A stretch of DNA of 64,000 bases. Source: Archangium gephyra (GTDB lineage: Bacteria > Myxococcota > Myxococcia > Myxococcales > Myxococcaceae). The stretch lies in contig QFQP01000006.1 in assembly GCA_003243425.1 (NCBI GenBank), positions 1 through 64,000 of the forward strand, in the 5' to 3' direction. How positions within the stretch are numbered: position 1 is the stretch's first letter; each line of letters opens with the position of its first letter. A model generated the notes under the pieces. The model was not told where the DNA came from, searched no databases, and saw only the letters and a list, made by a program, of their open reading frames with translations. Below are positions 39,020-50,335 of this stretch, piece after piece. Made by a program: the position numbers and the translations under genes.

Positions 39020-39469
39020 ATGAAACGCGCACTGATCATCTCCGCTTTGTTGTCCGTCGCCGCTTTTGCTCAGGCTCCAGCAGGCGGCGCCGCGCCGGGT
39101 GCGACGCCAGCACCGGGTGTCCCGCCCGCGGGCACCACGCCGCCGTCGACGTCACCCACGCCGAACTCACCGTCGACGTCGCCTTCTGGAAAGACGACCG
39201 CGCCGAATGGCACCACGACGCAGCAGCCGGGCTCGATGGCTCCGATGGCGCCGGGCTCCACGCAGCCCATTCAGAACTCACCGGGTACGACACAGCGGCC
39301 GGGCAGCACCAACTCCACAGGCACCACGACGCAGCCTGGAACGACGAACCAGCCCGGTGTTCGCAACCCGCCGGGCACGCCGCCCAACACCGTGCAGCCG
39401 GGCGTGGTGGTCACGCCGGGCGCTACGCCCGGCACCACCGTTCCGCGGCCTGACGGCGGCGTGCGCTGA
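39020..39469 (+). CDS. Secreted Pro/Thr/Gly/Ser-rich low-complexity protein
   Basis: A 149-residue protein with a clean signal peptide (MKRALIISALLSVAAFAQA) and a mature part almost entirely of Pro, Thr, Gly, Ser, Ala and Asn, with no cysteine. Short motifs such as PGTT, TTQPG and QPGV recur. It has no globular domain and is probably a disordered envelope or matrix component. A GAAAGG Shine-Dalgarno lies just upstream of the ATG. Function unknown. Confidence 0.65.
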   Translation: MKRALIISALLSVAAFAQAPAGGAAPGATPAPGVPPAGTTPPSTSPTPNSPSTSPSGKTTAPNGTTTQQPGSMAPMAPGSTQPIQNSPGTTQRPGSTNSTGTTTQPGTTNQPGVRNPPGTPPNTVQPGVVVTPGATPGTTVPRPDGGVR

Positions 39470-40381
39470 TCAACGCTTCGGCTTGTTCTTCATCTCGTCG
39501 CGCGCGAACTCCACGAACGCCTTCAAGGCGGGCGAGACCTGCGCGCGGCTGGGGAAATAGAGGAACAGGCCGGGCACTTCGGCGGCGTACGACTCGAGCA
39601 CGAGGCGGAGCTTTCCACTGGAGAGCTCCGCTTCGATGCTGGGTTCAAAGGAATAGATGAGGCCCACGCCGCTGACGGCCAGCGAGCGCATGAACACCGG
39701 GTCGTTGCTGACGATCGACCCTCGCACCGGCACGCGCCAGGTCTTCTTCCCGCGCTCGAGTTCCCACGCGTAGAGCGGTCGATCGATCGCCGTGCGCATG
39801 CCGATGCACTCGTGCTGCAGCAGGTCTTCCGGCTTCTGTGGTGTGCCGTTCCTCTCGAGATACGCGGGTGACGCCGCGACCACGAAGCGCGCCGCCGGGC
39901 TCAGCCGCACGTGCACCATGTCGCGATCGATGGCCTCGATGAGGCGGATGCCCGCGTCGTAACCCTCGGCCACCGCGTCGATGAGCCGGCCCTCGACGCG
40001 GATCTCGAGTTCCACCTTCGGGAACTTCCGAACGAACGGGGGCACGAGCTTGTTGAGCACCAACTCGGTGGCCATGCCCGGCACCGTCATGCGAATGCGC
40101 CCGCTCACTTCACCGGGCTCGGCGGTGACCGTCTTGAGAGAATCGAGCGCCTGGTCGATGGCCGGCCCCGCGTTCTGCAACAGCCGTTGACCCGCATCGG
40201 TGAGCGCCACGCTGCGTGACGTGCGTTGCAGCAACGGCAGCCCGACGCGTTGTTCCAGCTGCCGCACCGACTGGCTCAGCGCCGAGGTCGAAACCCCCAG
40301 CTCCCGCGCGGCGGCCGCGTAGCTGAGCTTGCGCGCCACTGCGACGAACGCGTTCAACGAATTGAGAGGCGTGACTGCCAT
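39470..40381 (-). CDS. LysR-family transcriptional regulator
   Basis: A 303-residue LysR protein with a standard winged helix-turn-helix (KLSYAAAARELGVSTSALSQSVRQLEQRVGLPLLQRTSRSVALTDAG) and effector domain. Similar proteins regulate adjacent aldo-keto reductase or oxidoreductase genes. The ATG directly follows the stop of the RibD-like gene, so it is the last gene of a three-gene operon with the reductases and may be autoregulated. Confidence 0.92.
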   Translation of the reverse strand: MAVTPLNSLNAFVAVARKLSYAAAARELGVSTSALSQSVRQLEQRVGLPLLQRTSRSVALTDAGQRLLQNAGPAIDQALDSLKTVTAEPGEVSGRIRMTVPGMATELVLNKLVPPFVRKFPKVELEIRVEGRLIDAVAEGYDAGIRLIEAIDRDMVHVRLSPAARFVVAASPAYLERNGTPQKPEDLLQHECIGMRTAIDRPLYAWELERGKKTWRVPVRGSIVSNDPVFMRSLAVSGVGLIYSFEPSIEAELSSGKLRLVLESYAAEVPGLFLYFPSRAQVSPALKAFVEFARDEMKNKPKR

Positions 40382-41056
40382 TCACCGCTCCTTGAAGTCG
40401 TAACGAAGCCACGCGAGCCCGCCCTGCAGTTGCTTCACCGAGCGGAGCTGAAGTGCTCGCAGCGCACCGCGGGGGCCTGCATCGAACACACTCGCGGTGC
40501 CCACCGTGCCATCGGCGATCGGCGCGACGATGAGGCTCAGTTCGTCGACGAGCCCCGCTTCGAGGAACGCGCCGTTGATCTTCCCTCCGCCTTCGAGGAG
40601 CAACGTCTCGATGCCGAAGTGCGCGTTCAGCTTTTCGAGCACGCGCGCGAGGTTCACCGACTTCTTTCCACCGAACACGTACGACACGCCCTGCTCGCGC
40701 AGAAAGGCGAGGTACGCGTCGCTCACGCCCTCGGTCAGCACCGAGACGAAGTGTTCGCCGTGGACGGCGTTCGTTTCCCAGCGCAGCTTGCCCGACGGGT
40801 CGATGGCGATGGCGTAGCCGTCAGCGCGCGTGGCGATGAAGTCGGTGCGCGGGAGCTTCACGCGCTTCTTCGTCGGCACCTTCGCCCTGCCAGCGTACGG
40901 CTCCATCGACACGCGGCCGATGATCCACGCGTCGCCCTTCAACTTCGCGGCGGTCTGCTCGTAGGCCTTCGTGAGTGCGTCCATGCCGGGCCAACGGTCG
41001 GCGACGATGCGCCCGTCGACGGAAGACACCATGTGACAGATGACGTGGGGCTTCAT
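40382..41056 (-). CDS. RibD C-terminal-domain (dihydrofolate-reductase-fold) protein
   Basis: A 224-residue stand-alone RibD_C protein: VICHMVSSVDGRIV at the N-terminus, GDAWIIGRVSMEPYAG, and the NADPH-binding LLLEGGGKINGAFLEAGLVDELSLIVAP. The deaminase domain of RibD is absent. Family members reduce pyrimidines or unknown substrates with NADPH. It is two bases downstream of the aldo-keto reductase gene. Confidence 0.88.
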   Translation of the reverse strand: MKPHVICHMVSSVDGRIVADRWPGMDALTKAYEQTAAKLKGDAWIIGRVSMEPYAGRAKVPTKKRVKLPRTDFIATRADGYAIAIDPSGKLRWETNAVHGEHFVSVLTEGVSDAYLAFLREQGVSYVFGGKKSVNLARVLEKLNAHFGIETLLLEGGGKINGAFLEAGLVDELSLIVAPIADGTVGTASVFDAGPRGALRALQLRSVKQLQGGLAWLRYDFKER

Positions 41057-41058
41057 GC

Positions 41059-42042
<984 letters not shown>

Positions 42043-42111
42043 GACGGGGAAACTACGGTCAGCGCCGCCGTTCTGAAACCGGAACGATCTGCACAGGCCG
42101 TGATTGAAAAC

Positions 42112-42489
42112 TTAACGACGCTGCAGCGCCGCGTTCACCAGCACGCGCTTCGCTTCGTCGACGGTGTCGCAGAGCACGAGGTTGGTGCGCCCCGAGAACA
42201 AGAGCATCGCGCGGTAGACGGCGCGCTTGATGCCGGTGATGCCGACCACGGCGCCGAAGTGAACGTGCGGGCGATTGGCTTTGGTGTACTCGCGCAGCTG
42301 CACGGTGATGTTGCTGTCGAAGTGCGCGCCGGTGAAGTCGCTCAAGGTGAACGCCGAGTCGAGCGGCTGGGAGCGCACCAGCGCGCCACAGGCTTCGAGC
42401 AACGCCGGCGCCTGTTCGATGGTGATGCCCACGAAGTCGAGGTGGAGGATCTGCACTCCGTCGACCTCGATGATCGATGCGCCGGCCAT
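42112..42489 (-). CDS. STAS/SpoIIAA-like fold protein of unknown function
   Basis: A 125-residue protein with an alternating strand/helix pattern compatible with the STAS-like fold: SIIEVDGVQILHLDF, ITIEQAPALLEACGALV, AFTLSDFTGAHFD, HVHFGAVVGITGIKRAVYRAMLLFSGR, LVLCDTVDEAKRVLV. The GITGIKR(A) motif and terminal TVDEAKRWLV-like helix recur in such myxobacterial proteins. Probably cytoplasmic; may bind other signalling proteins. Divergent from the zinc-ribbon gene. Confidence 0.5.
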   Translation of the reverse strand: MAGASIIEVDGVQILHLDFVGITIEQAPALLEACGALVRSQPLDSAFTLSDFTGAHFDSNITVQLREYTKANRPHVHFGAVVGITGIKRAVYRAMLLFSGRTNLVLCDTVDEAKRVLVNAALQRR

Positions 42490-42555
42490 GTGTCGAACGC
42501 TACCGCTCGCGTCGAGACTGCAACATGCGTCCTTCTCGACCTACATTGCCGCGCC

Positions 42556-43899
42556 GTGACGACCCCGCTCTGTCCGCGCGACTCCACGCCGTTGACGCAA
42601 ACCGCTGACGTCTTCGGCCCCGGCACGAAGGCGCTGGTCTGCCGCACCTGCAACGGCGTGATGGCCGACTGGGAAACGGCGCAGAAGTTCTTCACGTCCA
42701 TCGGCCTCTCGCTCACCGACCTGCAGACGTTGATCAAGTTCGCCGCGAACAAGCCGCGCACCACCGAGCCGCTGCAGTGCACCTCGTGCGGCAAGGCTGC
42801 GCTCAACCCGCTGGTGCACAAAGGTGTCGAGCTCGACCTGTGTTCGTCGTGCGGCACGGCCTGGTTCGACCGCGGTGAACTGCAGCGCATCAGCAAGGGC
42901 ACGCTCGGCAAGGCTGTGGCGACCACCGCGCCGCAGTCGGGCCAGGTCGTCGGCGTGTACGAGATGTGGTGGGACTGCTCGCACTGCGACACGAAGGGGT
43001 TGCTCGGCGCGTCGAACCGCTTCTGTCCGAACTGCGGCGCGCAGCAAGACGCGGCGTCGCGCTACTTCCCACCTGCGGGGAAAGAGACGGCCTCGAATCA
43101 CGAGTTCGACGGCGCCGACGTCAGCTGCCCCGCGTGCAACACGCCCAACGGCGCGAAGGCCCACAACTGTCGCAACTGCGGCAGCCCGCTCGACGGCAGT
43201 GAGAAGGTTGCCACCGTCGCAGATCGCTCGAGCAATGCGCCGAAGAAGCCGGTCGCCGTGAAGCGCAAGCTGCCGTGGCTGTGGATCCTCGGCGGCATCG
43301 TCGGGCTCGTGTTGCTGTGCTGCGGCGTTTCCATGTTCTGGACCAGAGACCTGCCGCTCACGGTCACGTCGCACTCGTGGGAGCGCACCATCGCCATCGA
43401 GACGATGTCTGCGGTGAGCGACAGCGCGTGGTGCGACTCGATGCCCAGCGGCGCCTATGGCGTGAGCCGCCGCCGTGAAGAACGTTCGACGAAGAAGATC
43501 CCCGATGGCGAAGAGTGCAGCACGCGTGACGTCGATCGCGGCAACGGCACCTTCGAACGTCGTCGCGAGTGCAAGCCGAAGTACCGCGAAGAACCCGTCT
43601 ACGACGACCGCTGCTACTTCACGGTCGACCGGTGGACGGTGTCTCGCACCGAACGCGCGACCGGCACCGGCACGGATTGCGAATGGCCGGTGGTGGGCGC
43701 GCTGCGTGGAGGCTCGTCACTGGGCGCCGAACGTCAGGGCGCCAAAGGCGAGAAGTACGAGCTCTCGCTCAAGGGTGAAGACGGCAAGACGTATTCGTGC
43801 AAGTTGCCTGAAGCGAAGTGGCGCACCGTGGCTGACGGACACAAGAAGGTGATTCCCGTCGGCGTCATCACCAGCGCTCCGGAGTGCGACAAGTTGTGA
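42556..43899 (+). CDS. Multi-zinc-ribbon (TFIIB-like) membrane protein
   Basis: A 447-residue protein with four CxxC zinc-binding pairs or ribbons before a membrane segment: CPRDSTPL...CRTC, a TFIIB-type ribbon LQCTSCGKAALNPLVHKGVELDLCSSCGTAWFDRGEL, then CSHCDTKGLLGASNRFCPNCG and CPACNTPNGAKAHNCRNCG. The membrane helix is at about 237-257 (LPWLWILGGIVGLVLLCCGVSMFW). The outer domain has paired cysteines and strands (DRCYFTVDRWTVSRTE). Start GTG 42556. The stop overlaps the next GTG (GTGA), linking it to a small membrane protein and a methyltransferase. Confidence 0.75.
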   Translation: MTTPLCPRDSTPLTQTADVFGPGTKALVCRTCNGVMADWETAQKFFTSIGLSLTDLQTLIKFAANKPRTTEPLQCTSCGKAALNPLVHKGVELDLCSSCGTAWFDRGELQRISKGTLGKAVATTAPQSGQVVGVYEMWWDCSHCDTKGLLGASNRFCPNCGAQQDAASRYFPPAGKETASNHEFDGADVSCPACNTPNGAKAHNCRNCGSPLDGSEKVATVADRSSNAPKKPVAVKRKLPWLWILGGIVGLVLLCCGVSMFWTRDLPLTVTSHSWERTIAIETMSAVSDSAWCDSMPSGAYGVSRRREERSTKKIPDGEECSTRDVDRGNGTFERRRECKPKYREEPVYDDRCYFTVDRWTVSRTERATGTGTDCEWPVVGALRGGSSLGAERQGAKGEKYELSLKGEDGKTYSCKLPEAKWRTVADGHKKVIPVGVITSAPECDKL

Positions 43900-44186
43900 A
43901 GGAAACGAAGCCTGCCGATGGTCTTTCAATCGTGTCGCTCGCTGCCTCCATCGCGGCGGTCGTCACGTTGTTGTTCTGCATCATCCCCATGTTCGCGTTC
44001 TGTCTGGCGCCCATCTCCGTCATCTGCGCGGCCGTCGCGGTGCTGACGGGCATTCCGTCGCTCATTCGCACCGCGGTGAAGCCGGAGCTCGAGGGCCGTT
44101 GGCAGGTGCTCGCCGGCTTCGGTTTGTTGCTGGTGTGGGGCGCGGGCGGTTGGGTGCTGTACCAGTTCGCGCTCCGTCACTCATGA
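43896..44186 (+). CDS. Small membrane protein of unknown function
   Basis: A 96-residue protein with about three membrane segments (SLAASIAAVVTLLFCIIPMFAFC, ISVICAAVAVLTGIPSLI, VLAGFGLLLVWGAGGWVLYQF). GTG start overlaps the upstream stop (GTGA) and its stop overlaps the next start (ATGA). It resembles DUF4190-type small membrane proteins, but this is not certain. Confidence 0.6.
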   Translation: MKETKPADGLSIVSLAASIAAVVTLLFCIIPMFAFCLAPISVICAAVAVLTGIPSLIRTAVKPELEGRWQVLAGFGLLLVWGAGGWVLYQFALRHS

Positions 44187-44908
44187 CACCGGCTGACGTC
44201 GAACCGTTGCTGCAGTCGATGTTCATCGACGCTCCGGGTACGTCGCTGCGTGACGAAGATCGCAAGAAGGCGGTGGAGGTCGCCGCGTTCCTCACCGAGC
44301 TCGAGCGAATCGGGACGCGCGGACCGCTCGTCGACGCGGCAGCGGGCAAGTCGTACCTCGGGCTGCTGGCCGCGGAGCTGCTCGGGGTTGACGAGGTCAC
44401 CGTCATCGAGCGCAACGAGAAGCAGGTGCACAACGCGCGGCACGCGTTGTCGAAGCTGAAGCACGCGAAGGTGACCACGACCGTCGGCGACGTCGAAGAC
44501 GCGTCGTGCTGGCCATCGAAGCCCCGCGTCGTCATCGGGCTTCACGCGTGTGGCGCGGCGAGTGACGCCATCATCGACGCCGCCATCGCACGCGAAGCGA
44601 AGTGGCTCCTGCTCGTTCCGTGTTGCTACCCGTCGCCGGCGTTCGCGCACCAGCGCGCCGATGCGCTCGGCATCTCCGGTGCCGCCGAGGTGAGGAAGAA
44701 GTTCGTTCAGAGCCTCATCGACTCGGAACGCGCGTTGCGGCTCGAAGCGGCCGGCTACGAGACGTCGGTGATTCCTTTCGTCGCGCCGACGGTCACGCCG
44801 CACAACCTCATGTTCCGCGCGCGGCGTCTGATGAATCAGAAGCGAATGCACGACGCGAAAGCGACGCTCACGAACTCTTTCGCGTGGTCTTCCGCTTCGC
44901 GCGCGTAG
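44183..44908 (+). CDS. SAM-dependent methyltransferase (METTL25-like)
   Basis: A 241-residue class I methyltransferase. Motif I is LVDAAAGKSYLGLLAAELLG, motif II region VTVIERNEKQ, and the motif GLHACGAASDAIID matches the Methyltransf_32/METTL25-like family, whose members modify RNA or protein. LLLVPCCYPSP follows as in that family. The last 41 bases overlap the convergent DUF6496 gene. Third gene of the zinc-ribbon operon; substrate unknown. Confidence 0.8.
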   Translation: MTPADVEPLLQSMFIDAPGTSLRDEDRKKAVEVAAFLTELERIGTRGPLVDAAAGKSYLGLLAAELLGVDEVTVIERNEKQVHNARHALSKLKHAKVTTTVGDVEDASCWPSKPRVVIGLHACGAASDAIIDAAIAREAKWLLLVPCCYPSPAFAHQRADALGISGAAEVRKKFVQSLIDSERALRLEAAGYETSVIPFVAPTVTPHNLMFRARRLMNQKRMHDAKATLTNSFAWSSASRA

Positions 44909-45095
44909 CGGTCGGCTTCCGCTTTGGAACCCTGGCGCCGGCTCGCTCGGCCTCGCTGATGCCGATGGCGATCGCCTGCTTGCGGCTCTTCACCTTCGGG
45001 CCGTTCTTGCTGCCCGAGTGAAGCTTCCCTTCCTTGAACTCGCGCATCACCTTGCCGATCTTCTTCTCGGCCTTCGGTCCGTATTTCCGCGCCAT
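44868..45095 (-). CDS. Small basic DUF6496-family protein
   Basis: A 75-residue, Lys/Arg-rich protein: MARKYGPKAEKKIGKVMREFKEGKLHSGSKNGPKVKSRKQAIAIGISEA matches a known small conserved family (DUF6496). The start at 45095 has a strong Shine-Dalgarno (GAGAGGAG) about eight bases upstream. Likely nucleic-acid-associated because of its charge (inference). Overlaps the methyltransferase tail to tail. Confidence 0.8.
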   Translation of the reverse strand: MARKYGPKAEKKIGKVMREFKEGKLHSGSKNGPKVKSRKQAIAIGISEAERAGARVPKRKPTATRAKRKTTRKSS

Positions 45096-45231
45096 GAAGT
45101 GGCTCCTCTCGAAGCAGTCGGCACAGCATCACGTGTGCCATCACCTTCGCCGGGTGAAACAGCCGCCGCGACTGTGACGAGCTGACTCAGGTGAGGCGCG
45201 CACGTGGGGAAACAATGTAGGCGTGCGGACC

Positions 45232-45252
45232 ACTGAACACCTGTCTGTACCG
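45232..45252 (+). promoter_or_regulatory. Intergenic 21-base element, copy 2
   Basis: ACTGAAC, A, CCTGTCTGTACCG; identical to the copy at 17456-17476 at 20 of 21 positions. It ends 39 bases before the ATG of the short-chain dehydrogenase gene at 45292 and is followed by TAGTACTGCGG, so it is well placed as a promoter or as an operator for a repressor. Confidence 0.5.
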
Positions 45253-45291
45253 TAGTACTGCGGGCGCAGCGGCGGCCGTTAAACAGGGCCC

Positions 45292-45985
45292 ATGAAGCGC
45301 GTGTTCGTCACCGGTTCGGCCGATGGTCTTGGTTACGGCGAAGGCGTTGCTCGCACAGGGGCACCGCGTGGTCGTTCACGTTCGCTCCGAAGCGCGTCGG
45401 GCGGCCGTCGCCGGGCTCGAGGCAGACGTCGTGGTCGGAGATCTCAGCGACGAGTCACAGACCCGCGCCGTGGCGAGGCAGGTGAACGCGCTCGGCGTGA
45501 TGGCCGCGGTGATTCACAACGCCGGCGTGTACCAGGACGACGCGGTGATGCAGGTGAACGTCATCGCGCCGTATCTGCTCACCGCGTTGCTTCAGAGACC
45601 GAAGCGCCTCGTGTACCTGAGCAGCGGGCTGCACCAGAGCGGTCGGCCTTCGTTTCCGGGCCGCAGCTACTCCGACAGCAAGCTCTTCATCTCGACGTTC
45701 GCCGCTGCGCTCGCGCGACGCTGGCCTGACGTCATCAGCAGCTCCGTGAACCCGGGCTGGGTGCCCACGAAGATGGGCGGCAAGTCAGCGCCCGACGATC
45801 TCGAGCTCGGTCACGTCACCCAGGTCTGGCTCGCGGTGAGCGATGACGCCGAAGCCAGGCGAAGTGGTCACTACTGGTTTCATCAGAGGCGAGCACAGTC
45901 GCACGCCGCCGTGACCGACACAGCGTTTCAGCAACAACTGCTCACCGAACTCGAACGCCTCACCGGCACGCCGTTGCCTCCATAG
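45292..45985 (+). pseudogene. Short-chain dehydrogenase, frameshifted near the N-terminus
   Basis: The N-terminus MKRVFVTGSADGLG (from ATG 45292) holds the SDR cofactor motif, but the rest of the protein (VTAKALLAQGHRVVVHVRSEARRAAV onward) is in another frame. A change of one extra or two missing bases at about 45319-45325 (GGTCTTGGTTACGG) accounts for it. Downstream are HNAGVYQ, YLSSGLHQSG and YSDSKL (YxxxK catalytic pair), so the enzyme would otherwise be complete at about 231 residues. The intergenic 21-base element precedes it. Assembly error or recent inactivation. Confidence 0.75.
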
Positions 45986-46143
45986 ACGCCCTCAGAAACC
46001 GCGTGCGGCAGCAGAAGAAGCTCGCGCGCTCGTGACGCAGCACGACATTGATTTCCCTCACGAAACGACGGGTTTTGCGCGCGGCATTTCTGGCGTCCGC
46101 GTGAACGTTTTCTGTTACTCGGTCTCGGCATGCAGGAGCTCGC

Positions 46144-47496
46144 ATGCGCGTAGCCGTCACCTGGAACGAGAGCAGTGTGTTGATGCGGCAGCCGACGCGT
46201 CGCATGCCGGTGATGACCCGCGGCGAAGGTGTCTGGCTCTTCGACGCTGAAGGAAAGAAGTACTTCGACGCCTCGTCGGGCGCGCTCGTGGTCAGCGTGG
46301 GTCACGGCAATCGTTTCGTCGCCGATGCCATTCACGCGCAACTGCTCAAGGCCGGCTACGTCAACGGCACGCAGTTCACGAGCGACGTCACCGAAGACGC
46401 GGCGGCGAAACTCGCGAAGCTCGCGCGTGAAGAGCTGCCCGACGTCGGCGCGCTGCGCGCCGCGTTCCTCTGCTCCGGTTCAGAAGCCGTCGAAGCCGCC
46501 GTGAAGTTCGCGCGTCAGGTGCAGGTCGAACGCGGTCACAAAGAGCGCGTGAAGGTCATCGCGCGCGCGCCGAGCTACCACGGCAACACCTTCTACGCGT
46601 TGTCGCTCTCGGCCCGGCCGGCGTACCGCGTGGCGTACGGCCCGATGCTCGCCACCATTCCCACCGTGATGGCGCCGACGGCGTTCAAGCTGTCGCCCAC
46701 GCCGACGCGTGAAGCGCTCGCGAAGGAGCTCGAGGCCGTCATCGCGCGTGAGGGTGCGAACACGATTGCCGCCTTCATCGCCGAGCCGGTGATGGGTTCG
46801 TCAGGTGGCGCCGCGGTGCCGCCCGCAGGTCACTTCGACGACGTGCGCCGCATCTGTGATGCCAACGGCATCCTCTTCATCGCCGACGAGGTGATGTGCG
46901 GCGCCGGGCGCACCGGGAACTTCTTCGCCTGCAAGACCGTGAACGCCGCGCCCGACGTCATCGTCATGGGCAAGGGCCTCGGTGGTGGTGCCGCACCGGT
47001 CTCGGCGGTGCTCGTGCGCGAGTCGTTGATGGACGAGGTTCGCGCGGGCTCCGGCTACTTCGCGCACGCGCAGACCTACCTGCAGGCCCCATTTCTCACC
47101 GGCGCCGCGAACGCGGTGCTCGACTTCTTCGAGAAGGAGCAGCTCGTGGCGCACGTGCAGGACGTCGGCGCGGCGTTCCAGAAGAAGCTGCGCGAACGCC
47201 TCTCGAAGGTGCCGTACGTCGGCGCGATTCAGGGCACGGGGCTCATCGCCGGTGTCGAGCTCGTCGACGGTGACAAGCCCTTCCCGCGCGCGGCGAAGGT
47301 CGCTGAACGCCTCGTGGCGCACCTCTTCGAGCGCGGCGTCGTGGTGTGGCCCAACGTCGGTCACGCCAACGGCACCGATGGTGACCTCTTCATGCTCGGC
47401 CCGCCGCTGGTGATGACGCACGCAGAAGCCGACACGCTGGTCGACTCACTCGGACGAGCCCTCGAAACCTTCAACCCGCAAGGAACCACGAAATGA
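46144..47496 (+). CDS. Class III PLP-dependent aminotransferase
   Basis: A 450-residue fold-type I aminotransferase. PLP-site motifs are visible: CSGSEAVEAAVKFARQ, APSYHGNTFYALSLS, FIAEPVMGSSGG, ILFIADEVMCGAGRTGNFF and VMGKGLGGGAAPVSAV with the Schiff-base Lys. The group (YodT/omega-aminotransferase-like) uses terminal amines of short-chain amino acids. The ATG is preceded by AGGAG. It overlaps the aldehyde dehydrogenase by ATGA, so the product (an aldehyde or keto acid) may be passed on to that enzyme. Confidence 0.9.
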   Translation: MRVAVTWNESSVLMRQPTRRMPVMTRGEGVWLFDAEGKKYFDASSGALVVSVGHGNRFVADAIHAQLLKAGYVNGTQFTSDVTEDAAAKLAKLAREELPDVGALRAAFLCSGSEAVEAAVKFARQVQVERGHKERVKVIARAPSYHGNTFYALSLSARPAYRVAYGPMLATIPTVMAPTAFKLSPTPTREALAKELEAVIAREGANTIAAFIAEPVMGSSGGAAVPPAGHFDDVRRICDANGILFIADEVMCGAGRTGNFFACKTVNAAPDVIVMGKGLGGGAAPVSAVLVRESLMDEVRAGSGYFAHAQTYLQAPFLTGAANAVLDFFEKEQLVAHVQDVGAAFQKKLRERLSKVPYVGAIQGTGLIAGVELVDGDKPFPRAAKVAERLVAHLFERGVVVWPNVGHANGTDGDLFMLGPPLVMTHAEADTLVDSLGRALETFNPQGTTK

Positions 47497-49001
47497 CCTT
47501 CCGAATCACCTACTCGGTGCTCGACGCCGACATGGAGCAGCTGCACAAGGAGTTCGAAGGTGCGCTCGGTGCGCTGAAGCTCGGCCGCGAATTCGGCGGC
47601 CGGTTGAGCGGCGCTTCGTTCACCAGCCGCAACCCCTCGAAGCCGGAGCAGACGCTCGCCACCTACAAGACCGCGACGTCGGGCGACGTCGACGCGGCCG
47701 TGAAGAGCGCCAGGAAGGCGTACACCAGGTGGCGCCAGACGCCGTGGCAGGAGCGGGCGGCCATCATCCGCAAGGCGGCCGACAACATCAGCGCGCGTCG
47801 CCTCGAGCTCGCGGCGTGGCTCACGCTCGAGGTCGGCAAGAACCGCCTCGAGAGCCTGGGTGACGTCGAAGAATCGGCAGACCTGCTCCGCTACTACGCG
47901 GGCCAGCTCGAGCAATCGCAGGGCTTCTCGCAGCCGCTGGGCAAGCTCTCGCCTAACGAAGACACGCGCGACGTGCTGCGGCCGTACGGCGTGTTCGCGG
48001 TCATCGCGCCGTTCAATTTCCCGATGGCGCTCGGCACCGGCATGGCGGGCGCTGCGCTGCTCGCCGGCAACACGGTGGTCTTGAAGCCGTCCGACAGCGC
48101 GCCCTTCTCGGGTGAAGCGCTCTTCGAAGTGCTGCGTGACGCGGGGCTGCCCGAAGGTGTCTTCAACCTCGTTCACGGTGACGGCATCGTCGGCGAGGCG
48201 CTCTCGAAGCATCCAGACATCGATGGAATCGCGTTCACCGGCGGCAGCGCGGTGGGCAAGCAGCTGCAGCACACCATGCTCACCGGCCGCTCGTACCCGC
48301 GCCCGTGCCTGATGGAGCTCGGCGGCAAGAACGGCGCGCTCATCACCGCGTCGGCCGACCTCGACGCCGCGGTCGAAGGCTGCGCGCGCTCGTCGTTCGG
48401 CCTTTCGGGCCAGAAGTGCAGCGCGCTCTCGCGCATCTTCGTGGCGAAGGAGAAGTACCCCGAGTTCCTCCGCAAGCTCATCGACCGCACCGCCAGCATC
48501 AAGGTGGGCGACCCGGCGCTGCGCGAGACGTACATGGGCCCGGTCATCAACGCGAAGTCGGTGGTGCGCTTCGAGGCCGCAGCGAAATCGGCTCCGCAGA
48601 TTCACTTCGGCGGCAAGGTGCGCGGCGGCAACTTCGTCGACCCCACCATCGTGACCGCGCCGAAGGGCCACGCGCTCACGCGTGACGAGCTGTTCCTGCC
48701 GTTCATCACCGTCGACAGCTACGAGACGTTCGAAGAAGGCATGCAGCGGCTCAACGAGGTCGACTACGGGCTGACCGCGGGCATCTTCAGCAACGACGAA
48801 GCCGAGCTGGCGACGTTCTTCGACGAAGCGCAGGCCGGCGTGCTGTACGCGAACCGCAAGACCGGTGCGACCACCGGCGCGTGGCCCGGCGTGCAGTCGT
48901 TCTGCGGCTGGAAGGCGTCGGGCTCGACCGGTCGCGGCGGCTGCGGCCCGTTCTACGTCGGTCAATTCGCGCGCGAGCAGTCGCGCACCCGCATGCTCTG
49001 A
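47493..49001 (+). CDS. NAD(P)-dependent aldehyde dehydrogenase
   Basis: A 502-residue ALDH. Catalytic Cys in FGLSGQKCSALSRIF, general base Glu in CLMELGGKNG, cofactor motif FTGGSAVGKQL, and APFNFPMALGTGMAGAALLAGNTVVLKPSD. The N-terminal segment and QKCSA pattern resemble 1-pyrroline-5-carboxylate dehydrogenase (RocA/PutA). In this operon it more likely oxidises an omega-semialdehyde formed by a flanking aminotransferase (inference). ATGA overlap upstream; the next gene follows with a 20-base gap. Confidence 0.9.
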   Translation: MTFRITYSVLDADMEQLHKEFEGALGALKLGREFGGRLSGASFTSRNPSKPEQTLATYKTATSGDVDAAVKSARKAYTRWRQTPWQERAAIIRKAADNISARRLELAAWLTLEVGKNRLESLGDVEESADLLRYYAGQLEQSQGFSQPLGKLSPNEDTRDVLRPYGVFAVIAPFNFPMALGTGMAGAALLAGNTVVLKPSDSAPFSGEALFEVLRDAGLPEGVFNLVHGDGIVGEALSKHPDIDGIAFTGGSAVGKQLQHTMLTGRSYPRPCLMELGGKNGALITASADLDAAVEGCARSSFGLSGQKCSALSRIFVAKEKYPEFLRKLIDRTASIKVGDPALRETYMGPVINAKSVVRFEAAAKSAPQIHFGGKVRGGNFVDPTIVTAPKGHALTRDELFLPFITVDSYETFEEGMQRLNEVDYGLTAGIFSNDEAELATFFDEAQAGVLYANRKTGATTGAWPGVQSFCGWKASGSTGRGGCGPFYVGQFAREQSRTRML

Positions 49002-49021
49002 AATCTCAAAAGGACCCTCAC

Positions 49022-50331
<1,310 letters not shown>

Positions 50332-50335
<4 letters not shown>

